The notes under the pieces are model-generated. The model did not search any database. It was not told where the DNA came from and saw only the letters and a list, made by a program, of their open reading frames with translations. From Nitrospirota bacterium (GTDB lineage: Bacteria; Nitrospirota; Nitrospiria; Nitrospirales; UBA8639), in assembly GCA_029879555.1 (NCBI GenBank), contig JAOUQB010000206.1, positions 1-5,217 of the forward strand: a stretch of DNA of 5,217 nucleotides. The letters are read 5' to 3'. The position numbers were made by a program, and so were the translations under genes. Positions 1 through 5,030 of the stretch are shown piece after piece. The stretch's first letter is position 1; every line of letters starts with the position of its first letter.

Positions 1-2
1 TG

Positions 3-68
3 GCACTAGGCATTACCTACTGGCTTATTGAAAGACGGTTAACCTGGGGTGAATCGGATAGTCTGTAA
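3..68 (+). CDS. C-terminal tail of an upstream gene, possibly a membrane protein (partial)
   Basis: One frame is open from the window edge to a TAA at 66-68 and encodes 21 residues. They begin with a short hydrophobic stretch (ALGITYWLI) followed by a basic ERR and a polar tail (GESDSL). A membrane segment ending in a positively charged cytoplasmic tail is common at the C-terminus of permeases and acyltransferases, but 21 residues cannot identify a family. The other two plus-strand frames stop within the first 32 bases. The gene runs in the same direction as the photolyase 224 bases downstream and is probably separate from it. That it is coding at all is inference. Confidence 0.4.
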   Translation, partial: ALGITYWLIERRLTWGESDSL

Positions 69-105
69 ATGAAAAGCAGTATTTCCTAATTTTGAGAGCA
101 GGTTC

Positions 106-128
106 CTAAAGATTAGATTTAGTTTTTT
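106..128 (+). terminator. weak hairpin plus T-tract after the upstream gene
   Basis: CTAAA (106-110) pairs with TTTAG (118-122) around a 7-nt loop and is followed at once by six T residues (123-128). The layout is that of an intrinsic terminator 38 bases after the upstream stop codon. The stem is only five AT-rich pairs, so termination would be inefficient at best. Confidence 0.3.
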
Positions 129-172
129 GGGTTCGCCAGATACTTCTTCCTGTCGCAGTGTTAGACGTTTCG

Positions 173-189
173 GATCTTTTCAAAAGATC
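173..189. promoter_or_regulatory. 17-nt perfect palindrome, candidate operator upstream of the photolyase gene
   Basis: GATCTTTT (173-180) and AAAAGATC (182-189) are exact reverse complements around a single central C. The site lies 104 bases upstream of the photolyase start. The two-fold symmetry with half-sites about one helical turn apart is typical of binding sites for dimeric regulators, but a chance palindrome or a cruciform/hairpin is possible. As RNA it could not fold tightly, because the loop would be a single nucleotide, so a DNA-level site is the better reading. The regulator is unknown. Confidence 0.4.
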
Positions 190-292
190 GTGGATAGACC
201 GTAATAAGCACCTTATGGCACAGCGTACAGACTCACTTGTGATCAAATAGTCTCTTTACTTTTTAGAACTGAAAAATCCGTAAATATTAAAG

Positions 293-1828
293 ATGGTTTT
301 ACGTTTCATTCTTGGTGATCAGCTTAGCTTTAATATTTCGAGCCTTTCAGACATTAATCCTGAAAGGGATACCATCCTTATGTGCGAGGTGTGGGAAGAA
401 GCGACCTACGTCAAGCACCACAAAAAGAAGATTGCTTTCCTGTTTTCCGCAATGCGGCATTTTGCCCAAGAGCTTAAAGGCAAAGGTTTCCAGGTTCACT
501 ACATAAAACTAGATGATCCGGAGAATAGAGGTTCGTTTCGAGGTGAGGTAAAACGTGCCACTCAAACGTATAAACCTGCTCAAATCATTGTCACTGCACC
601 CTCTGAATACCGTGTCTTGAAAGACATACAAGAGTGGGAAACTGAATTTGGCGTCCCTGTTGAAATACGTCCAGACAATCGGTTCCTGTGTACGTTGGAA
701 GAATTTGCTGATTGGGCCAAGGGCCGCAAACAGCTTCGCATGGAATATTTCTACCGCGAGATGCGAAAGAAATACGATATTCTTATGGATGGTAATCGAC
801 CTGTCGGAGGAAAGTGGAATCTGGATAAACAAAACCGGAAGCCACCATCAAAAGCGTTAAGGCCACCCCCTCCACCAAAGTGTGTCGCGGATGCAATAAC
901 CAAGAGTGCCTTCGATCTTGTGCTGAGAAATTTCCCTGATCATTTCGGTGATCTTGAGCCATTCCACTTTGGGGTTACGCGAAAACAAGCCCTCCAAAAA
1001 TTGAAAGACTTTTTACACATGCGGTTGCCTCATTTTGGCGAGTATCAGGACGCCATGCTTCAAGGGGAACCATGGATGTATCATTCAAATATCAGCCATT
1101 ATTTAAATTGTGGCCTGCTCGAACCCTTGGAGGTCATTAAAGCAGCTGCACGCACCTACCATGCGGGGCATGCCCCCTTAAACGCCGTTGAAGGGTTTAT
1201 ACGGCAAATATTAGGTTGGCGTGAATATGTCCGTGGAATTTACTGGCTAAAAATGCCTGGGTACTCTGAAGGGAATTTCTTTAATGCCCAGCGAAAGCTT
1301 CCGTGGCTTTACTGGTCTGGTGACACACAAATGAATTGCCTACGTCAATGCGTTCTTGAGACTAAACAAAATGCCTATGCGCATCACATTCAACGTCTGA
1401 TGGTTCTGGGCAATTTTGCTTTGATTGCCGGTATTGATCCGAAAGAAGTGAATGAATGGTATTTGATTGTTTACGCCGATGCCTATGAATGGGTGGAGTT
1501 ACCAAATGTTTCAGGAATGATTTTGTTTGCTGATGGCGGCTATCTGGCTAGTAAGCCTTATGCCGGAGGAGGTTCGTATATCAACCGTATGTCTGATTAT
1601 TGTAAGAGCTGTTCTTATAAAGTAAATAAAAAGATTGGACCCGAAGCGTGCCCTTTTAACTATCTTTACTGGGATTTTTTTATTCGGAATGAGGAGAAGC
1701 TCAAAGGTCATCCACGTCTTGGCCATTCTTATCGGACGCTGGGACGTATGGATGTTAAAAAAACTGAAGCTATAAAAGCAGATGCGAAAAAGTTGTTAAA
1801 GAGATTAGATAGCAATGAACGGGTGTGA
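293..1828 (+). CDS. phrB: FeS-type bacterial cryptochrome/photolyase (PhrB/CryB-like, likely (6-4) photolyase)
   Basis: This complete 511-residue protein fits the FeS-BCP family (about 500-515 residues). Family members bind FAD, a 6,7-dimethyl-8-ribityllumazine antenna and a [4Fe-4S] cluster; characterised ones repair (6-4) photoproducts with blue light. The N-terminal Rossmann-like antenna domain opens with LRFILGDQL (residues 3-11) and runs to about residue 135. A linker with GGKWNLDKQNRK (172-183) and an unusual PPPPP run (191-195) leads into the helical FAD domain. Cluster ligands are all present: C349 (MNC), C437 and C440 (YCKSC) and C453 (ACPFNYLYW). They sit one residue before the Agrobacterium PhrB positions as I recall them (350, 438, 441, 454). 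H364-H365 (AYAHHIQR) match the paired active-site histidines of that enzyme, and W341, W389 and Y390 are candidates for electron transfer to FAD. The ATG at 293 gives the family-typical N-terminus although no strong Shine-Dalgarno precedes it. The neighbours do not form an obvious operon. A photoreceptor rather than repair role remains possible. Confidence 0.95.
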   Translation: MVLRFILGDQLSFNISSLSDINPERDTILMCEVWEEATYVKHHKKKIAFLFSAMRHFAQELKGKGFQVHYIKLDDPENRGSFRGEVKRATQTYKPAQIIVTAPSEYRVLKDIQEWETEFGVPVEIRPDNRFLCTLEEFADWAKGRKQLRMEYFYREMRKKYDILMDGNRPVGGKWNLDKQNRKPPSKALRPPPPPKCVADAITKSAFDLVLRNFPDHFGDLEPFHFGVTRKQALQKLKDFLHMRLPHFGEYQDAMLQGEPWMYHSNISHYLNCGLLEPLEVIKAAARTYHAGHAPLNAVEGFIRQILGWREYVRGIYWLKMPGYSEGNFFNAQRKLPWLYWSGDTQMNCLRQCVLETKQNAYAHHIQRLMVLGNFALIAGIDPKEVNEWYLIVYADAYEWVELPNVSGMILFADGGYLASKPYAGGGSYINRMSDYCKSCSYKVNKKIGPEACPFNYLYWDFFIRNEEKLKGHPRLGHSYRTLGRMDVKKTEAIKADAKKLLKRLDSNERV

Positions 1829-1854
1829 GAGAGATAAGCATGCAAAGGTCTTCC

Positions 1855-1866
1855 GATGAATTCATC
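1855..1866. repeat. 12-nt perfect palindrome downstream of the photolyase
   Basis: GATGAATTCATC reads identically on both strands and begins 26 bases after the photolyase stop codon. It is flanked by AAAGG (1844-1848) and CCTTTTT (1883-1889), which could pair as an outer stem ending in a short T-run. A weak terminator for the photolyase transcript is therefore possible, but the spacing within the outer stem is uneven and the call is tentative. Confidence 0.3.
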
Positions 1867-1979
1867 AGGATTACCCATTGGTCCTTTTTAGAGACTTGTA
1901 CCAAGAGAACTCAGCCCAGTCATGGTTGGAATATGTTTTAAGAGGATAGGGCAAGTGGAAGGGAGAAGAAATCGTTCGA

Positions 1980-2010
1980 TTCACAATGTAAGACAACCAT
2001 TTAGTATAAT
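1980..2010 (+). promoter_or_regulatory. sigma70-type promoter candidate for the lipoprotein gene
   Basis: A perfect TATAAT (2005-2010) has TTCACA (1980-1985, five of six matches to TTGACA) 19 bases upstream. The spacer is slightly longer than the ideal 17. Transcription would begin near 2017, giving a leader of about 50 bases before the TTG at 2069. This supports separate transcription of the lipoprotein gene from the photolyase. Confidence 0.5.
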
Positions 2011-2054
2011 GAAAATGAAAGTTCAATTGTGTTGGTAATGAGATTTGCGCAATC

Positions 2055-2061
2055 GAAGGGA
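2055..2061 (+). promoter_or_regulatory. ribosome binding site deciding the TTG start at 2069
   Basis: GAAGGGA lies seven bases before TTG 2069, which is optimal spacing. The earlier in-frame TTG at 2045 has no comparable site and directly follows a stop codon in this frame (2039-2041). No in-frame ATG precedes the lipobox region, so a non-ATG start is required. Confidence 0.5.
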
Positions 2062-2068
2062 TTTTCAA

Positions 2069-2683
2069 TTGCATAGATGCAGCAACTTTGGCAGCTTTCT
2101 TAAGAAAATCCTGAAAGCTGGGTGGGTTGTTGTCTGTGGAGTGCTTATGACCTCCTGTGTGGGGGTGGCTCAGAAAGATTGGCAGCGGGGGAAAGGGGAA
2201 GAATCTACGGCATTCGGATTGATTAAGGTCAGGACGACTGGATCGTATTCACGCGGATATCAAACTCAACTGCGATTTTTTCATCTGCTAAATCTTGGCA
2301 CAGGAGAACGCTTTCGCGTCGGTGTGCAGTCAGCTGCCAAAGTATTCATTCTCGATCTGGCTCCCGGGGACTATGAAGTCATTCGGGTCCAGTTCAATGA
2401 AGGGCCTATGATGATGGAATCTCATATTAGCTTACAATTTCAAGTCCGACCAAACAAAACGACTTACCTCGGGATTTGGCAGTTTGATGTGGATTCACCA
2501 CGCACTCAGCGAATGCTTCGTGCGGAAATCTTTGATAAACAACCTAACTGGGAAGAGATTCCCATGATGCATCGAGTACCTAACCAAAACTCAATGGAGG
2601 TTTTTCTTCCTAAACTCGAGAGTGAAGAAATTAGACTGTTCACAGTCGCACCTTATCCGAAAATTAGTTATTACTATCGGTGA
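2069..2683 (+). CDS. putative lipoprotein of unknown function
   Basis: From the TTG at 2069 the product has 204 residues; starting at TTG 2045 adds eight. The N-terminus has a basic region (KKILK, 12-16), a hydrophobic core (WVVVCGVLM, 19-27) and a lipobox-like MTSC ending at C30, so signal peptidase II cleavage and lipid attachment are expected. The residue after C30 is V, not D, which under the proteobacterial Lol rule would favour the outer membrane. The mature part is rich in alternating beta-strand patterns and includes LAPGDYEV (97-104), a turn seen in DUF2846-like and carboxypeptidase-regulatory-like beta-sandwich domains, and YLGIWQF (133-139). I do not recognise the family. It has no transmembrane segment after the signal and no catalytic motif, so a structural, surface or binding role is more likely than an enzyme. 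It has its own promoter candidate, and more than 375 bases separate it from the next gene. Confidence 0.75.
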   Translation: MHRCSNFGSFLKKILKAGWVVVCGVLMTSCVGVAQKDWQRGKGEESTAFGLIKVRTTGSYSRGYQTQLRFFHLLNLGTGERFRVGVQSAAKVFILDLAPGDYEVIRVQFNEGPMMMESHISLQFQVRPNKTTYLGIWQFDVDSPRTQRMLRAEIFDKQPNWEEIPMMHRVPNQNSMEVFLPKLESEEIRLFTVAPYPKISYYYR

Positions 2684-2773
2684 TGATGAGAATGGTTCAA
2701 GATAATTGACTAGGAGGCTTTCCGAATTCTCTGGGTAAGAGATTAGTGTACATTTGATAGCGGGCCTGGGTCA

Positions 2774-2844
2774 CTCAGCTTCAGGAGGCTAAGCGCTGAG
2801 CAACCCTCACCCGGACAGGTGAAGTAATCCATTCGAGTGATTAC
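2774..2844 (+). ncRNA. run of three adjacent hairpins, candidate structured leader or small RNA
   Basis: Three inverted repeats follow one another. The first is CTCAGC (2774-2779) with GCTGAG (2795-2800); an alternative fold pairs CTCA with TGAG and GCTT with AAGC, leaving an AGGAGG in the loop. The second is TCACC (2807-2811) with GGTGA (2818-2822) around a 6-nt loop. The third is GTAATC (2824-2829) with GATTAC (2839-2844) around a 9-nt loop. Such dense pairing suggests a folded RNA, either the distal leader of the reductase mRNA (start 217 bases downstream) or the 3' region of the lipoprotein transcript. The class is unknown and chance is not excluded. Confidence 0.3.
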
Positions 2845-2872
2845 CCCCCCATATGATACGATCCTCTCAAAG

Positions 2873-2901
2873 AAACTCACAAACAAATTTGTTGTAAGTT
2901 T
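2873..2901. repeat. imperfect palindrome around AACAAATTTGTT
   Basis: The core AACAAATTTGTT (2882-2893) is a perfect 12-nt palindrome. The flanks AAACT (2873-2877) and AGTTT (2897-2901) are also complementary, with a small bulge and mismatch between them and the core. The site is 160 bases before the reductase start and could be an operator for a dimeric regulator of that gene. In AT-rich spacer DNA chance is also plausible. Confidence 0.3.
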
Positions 2902-3060
2902 AGACAGATAGAGGTAAATCGGATTCCAATCTGACTAATTTGATTCACACGATTCGTTCTGTATCTGGCATTGGGGAGCAGAACACTGGATTGAGATGCT
3001 GGGTACGCGGAGAATTTTGAGCGCCGTGAAATATTTAACCGGCCTGGTCTCTAAAACCTG

Positions 3061-4086
3061 ATGAAACACATGCATCGTGTCACCTTTCAAAAGGATGGGA
3101 TTACCTACGAAGCCGAAGAGGGGCAATGGTTGTATGACGTGTGCGAGGCGGCTGGAGCCTCGGTCCCCTTCGCATGTAAAGCTGGTGCCTGTGGGACCTG
3201 TGCCACTCAGGTTGTGCAAGGCGAAGAAAGCTTAGGCTTCCAGAAAGTTCGAGAGATTCGTACCCTCGAAAACAACGGTCTGGACCCAACGCAATATCGA
3301 CTTTTATGCATGGCGGACGTTCACGGAGCTCTCACCTTGGGAGCCAGTGCCAATACACAACAGGCGACGGCCTCACTAGGGCTATGTAAGGTGCGTGTCG
3401 TAGAGTATCGTCCGCTTACCTTGACTGTTTGTGAGCAGAAATTCGCACTCGAGTCTGGGGAAATTAACTTTACTCCTGGCCAATATATGATCTTTCATGT
3501 ACCTGGATTGGACAAGGTCATTCGGCGTTCATACTCGATTTCGTCCCACCCAAACGACAGGAAACATTTCGAGATTTGTGTACGTGCCGTTTCCGGTGGG
3601 TTCTGCTCTAATTTTATCCATCGGCTCCGTCCCGACGACTGTATTCAGGTCGAAGGCCCCTACGGTGATTTTCGGTTGGCCGAAGAATCCCAGCGAGATG
3701 TACTGATGATCGCGACCGGAACAGGCATTTCCCCCATCAAATCGATGATCATGTATCTCCTTGGGCAACCCGGCACGCGCCGTATCCGATTGTTCTTTGG
3801 GTTGCGTAATGTCTCAGACCTTTTTTACACCAAACTGCTGAGTGAGATGAGAGACACGCACCCTCGGTTCGAGCCGACGATTATCCTTTCCCAACCTGAC
3901 CCGGTCGGGTGGGGAGGATTTCGAGGTCACGTCACAGACTTAATTCGTGAACAGGTGACTCTTGAAGAGGCCTCAAGAACCGAAGCGTACCTTTGTGGAG
4001 GACGGCCAATGATTGATGACGCGAAGAAATTGTTAATGCAAAAAGGTATGGGTGTGGAACATATCCGGCACGAAAACTTCTTTTAG
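3061..4086 (+). CDS. oxygenase-type NAD(P)H reductase with [2Fe-2S] ferredoxin, FAD and NAD domains
   Basis: This 341-residue soluble protein passes electrons from NAD(P)H through FAD to a [2Fe-2S] centre and then to a partner. Residues 1-95 form a plant-type ferredoxin domain with ligands C39, C44, C47 (CKAGACGTC) and C83. Residues about 105-210 form the FAD domain with PGQY (139-142), the flavin motif RSYS (156-159) and GPYGDF (199-204). Residues about 212-341 bind the nicotinamide with GTGISP (220-225) and CGGRPM (312-317), ending in an aromatic ENFF. The order and length match reductase components such as MmoC, XylZ/BenC and phenol hydroxylase P5, and also AscD/RfbI-type deoxysugar reductases, so the substrate system cannot be chosen. 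No oxygenase, dehydratase or ferredoxin gene adjoins it. ATG 3061 is the first start after an in-frame stop at 3052-3054; an ATG at 3070 is the alternative. Neither has a clear Shine-Dalgarno sequence. Confidence 0.93.
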   Translation: MKHMHRVTFQKDGITYEAEEGQWLYDVCEAAGASVPFACKAGACGTCATQVVQGEESLGFQKVREIRTLENNGLDPTQYRLLCMADVHGALTLGASANTQQATASLGLCKVRVVEYRPLTLTVCEQKFALESGEINFTPGQYMIFHVPGLDKVIRRSYSISSHPNDRKHFEICVRAVSGGFCSNFIHRLRPDDCIQVEGPYGDFRLAEESQRDVLMIATGTGISPIKSMIMYLLGQPGTRRIRLFFGLRNVSDLFYTKLLSEMRDTHPRFEPTIILSQPDPVGWGGFRGHVTDLIREQVTLEEASRTEAYLCGGRPMIDDAKKLLMQKGMGVEHIRHENFF

Positions 4087-4097
4087 TGGAACGATGT

Positions 4098-4156
4098 GGG
4101 GGTATTGTCAGCTTAGTTCAAATGGAACCAGATAACAGGGCCTACCCAATAACCCC
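4098..4156. repeat. 10-bp inverted repeat with one mismatch after the reductase
   Basis: GGGGGTATTG (4098-4107) pairs with CAATAACCCC (4147-4156) except at one position. The 39-nt loop contains a smaller hairpin, GTTC (4116-4119) with GAAC (4125-4128). It begins 11 bases after the reductase stop. On the plus strand it is followed by A residues, not T, so it is not a standard intrinsic terminator, but it could stabilise the mRNA 3' end. Confidence 0.35.
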
Positions 4157-4168
4157 AAAAAGGATATC

Positions 4169-4195
4169 TTGACATGTTTTGTTCTGGTTTATAGA
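4169..4195 (+). promoter_or_regulatory. promoter candidate upstream of the DUF427 gene
   Basis: A perfect TTGACA (4169-4174) is followed after 15 bases by TATAGA (4190-4195, four of six to TATAAT). The spacer is short. Transcription would begin near 4202 and leave a leader of about 230 bases, long for a simple mRNA and including the inverted repeat at 4265-4306. It could drive the DUF427 gene or a separate small RNA. Confidence 0.35.
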
Positions 4196-4264
4196 CCTCC
4201 CAAATTACCTCCTGGACGTACTACGGCTAAGCCTCCATCAGTTTCCGAAACCTGCCCTCTGCCC

Positions 4265-4306
4265 CGACTCTGTTGAGAAGCAAGCAATCATTTAATTCCA
4301 GAGTCG
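4265..4306. repeat. perfect 8-bp inverted repeat in the DUF427 leader
   Basis: CGACTCTG (4265-4272) and CAGAGTCG (4299-4306) are exact reverse complements separated by 26 bases. It could fold as a hairpin in the leader RNA or serve as paired half-sites. No T-run follows, so it is not an obvious terminator. Confidence 0.35.
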
Positions 4307-4396
4307 ACATCTAGGTCCTCGCAAAGCTGTCTAGGGTTTCATCGGTTCTCATTGGAAAGTTCTTGGCTGAAGTAGTTAAATGAATAAAAGATCTTA

Positions 4397-4438
4397 ATGT
4401 CACAAATGCCTGAATCCTCTTTTTGCGAAATCTTATGA
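4397..4438 (+). CDS. possible 13-codon leader peptide overlapping the DUF427 start
   Basis: ATG at 4397 opens a short frame coding MSQMPESSFCEIL and ending at TGA 4436-4438. That stop overlaps the ATG of the next gene as ATGA, the classical layout for translational coupling. No strong ribosome site precedes it, so it may be chance. Its first residues resemble the start of the downstream protein (MSHEMPEL). Confidence 0.2.
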   Translation: MSQMPESSFCEIL

Positions 4439-4962
4439 GCCATGAAATGCCAGAATTAATATCTGAACAACCAACAAAAATCCAGATCCCGAAGCGAGGG
4501 CAGGAGTCTGTCTGGAGCTACCCTCGTCCACCCAGGTTGGAGCGGGTGAGTCAACAAATTAGAGTTGAGTTTGGTGGACTTGTCTTGGCTGAAACAACCC
4601 AGGGATATCGTCTTCTCGAAACTGCAAGCCCCCCAGTCTATTATTTTCCACCTATGGATGTTCGACTTGCCTACTTGATGCTGAGCGTCAAGGAAACCGT
4701 ATGCAGGTGGAGGGGCATCGCACGTTATTGGTCCCTAAGGGTTCAAAAACGAGTGGCGTTAGATGCAGCTTGGTGTTACCCCCATCCTAGGGAAGGGTAT
4801 GAAGTTATAAGCGACTATTTCGCCTTTTATCCTGGCAAAGTGGATGCCTGCTATGTGGGGAAGCAAAAGGTTAAGCCTCAGCCGGGTGACTTTTATGGTG
4901 GGTGGATCACTTCTCATATCCTCGGTCCCTTTAAAGGCGAAGCTGGCACTGAATTTTGGTAG
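4435..4962 (+). CDS. DUF427 domain-containing protein
   Basis: With the ATG at 4435 the product has 175 residues. It carries the conserved landmarks of the DUF427 family (Pfam PF04248) in order: ESVWSYPRPP (24-33), the strand IRVEFGGLVLAET (42-54), LETASPPVYYFPP (61-73), CRWRGIARYW (90-99), DAAWCYP (110-116), FYPGKVDACYV (131-141), PQPGDFYGGWIT (149-160 region) and GPFKG (164-168). Relatives are small soluble single-domain proteins without an established reaction; the tryptophan- and tyrosine-rich conserved patches suggest a ligand pocket. No signal peptide or membrane segment is seen, so it is probably cytoplasmic. The start is uncertain: TTG 4423 and ATG 4447 are alternatives and none has a good Shine-Dalgarno sequence; 4435 was chosen as an ATG that leaves the whole domain intact. 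The gene converges with the cytochrome c gene, with 68 bases between the stops and no clear terminator there. Confidence 0.88.
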   Translation: MSHEMPELISEQPTKIQIPKRGQESVWSYPRPPRLERVSQQIRVEFGGLVLAETTQGYRLLETASPPVYYFPPMDVRLAYLMLSVKETVCRWRGIARYWSLRVQKRVALDAAWCYPHPREGYEVISDYFAFYPGKVDACYVGKQKVKPQPGDFYGGWITSHILGPFKGEAGTEFW

Positions 4963-5030
4963 GCCAGATGGAACGACTAAGACAGAGCCAGACCAAGCCA
5001 CCTTTTGCATGGTTGAGCATGTTGTTGTCC

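Larger units (their letters stand above)
2684..3060. other. 377-base intergenic spacer with hairpins but no gene
   Basis: I found no convincing coding frame here on either strand. The 94-codon minus-strand frame that enters from the reductase gene is an antisense shadow. The spacer holds a direct repeat of AGGAGGCT (2712-2719 and 2783-2790), three consecutive hairpins (2774-2844), a seven-C run (2844-2850) and a palindrome at 2873-2901. Neither AGGAGG is followed by a start codon at a usable distance. No strong promoter stands out; TATGAT at 2852-2857 has no matching -35 element. I matched no known riboswitch or tRNA. Confidence 0.6.
4087..4434. other. 348-base intergenic spacer between reductase and DUF427 genes
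   Basis: No gene of normal size is visible on either strand. The stretch contains a long-range inverted repeat just after the reductase, a TTGACA-type promoter candidate (4169-4195), three CCTCC motifs (4196-4200, 4208-4212, 4232-4236), an 8-bp inverted repeat (4265-4306) and a 13-codon leader frame (4397-4438) that overlaps the DUF427 start. Confidence 0.6.

Noticed and set aside
509..832. Open frame of 107 codons on the minus strand within the photolyase gene
   Set aside because: It lies wholly opposite a clearly conserved gene, its translation resembles no family, and it has no start context. Similar frames at 312-506, 648-860 and 1511-1726 were left out for the same reason.
1871..2074. 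Minus-strand frame of 67 codons between photolyase and lipoprotein
   Set aside because: It has no ribosome site or recognisable motif, and it overlaps the better-supported promoter and start of the lipoprotein gene.
2761..2850. Known riboswitch (cobalamin, TPP, SAM, glycine, c-di-GMP)
   Set aside because: I looked for the conserved core boxes of these classes by eye and found none. Only generic hairpins are supported.
2755..2860. Possible tRNA, because of a TTCGAGT loop in the third hairpin
   Set aside because: No 7-bp acceptor stem, no proper D- or anticodon arm and no CCA end could be placed, and the presumed T-stem does not pair correctly.
2935..3219. Minus-strand frame of 94 codons spanning the reductase start
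   Set aside because: About half of it is antisense to the conserved ferredoxin domain, and the rest has no recognisable protein features. The frames at 3101-3289, 3497-3706 and 3529-3768 are likewise shadows.
4098..4160. Intrinsic terminator after the reductase
   Set aside because: The repeat is long-range with a mismatch and is followed by A residues on the plus strand; no T-run lies on the other side for the minus strand.
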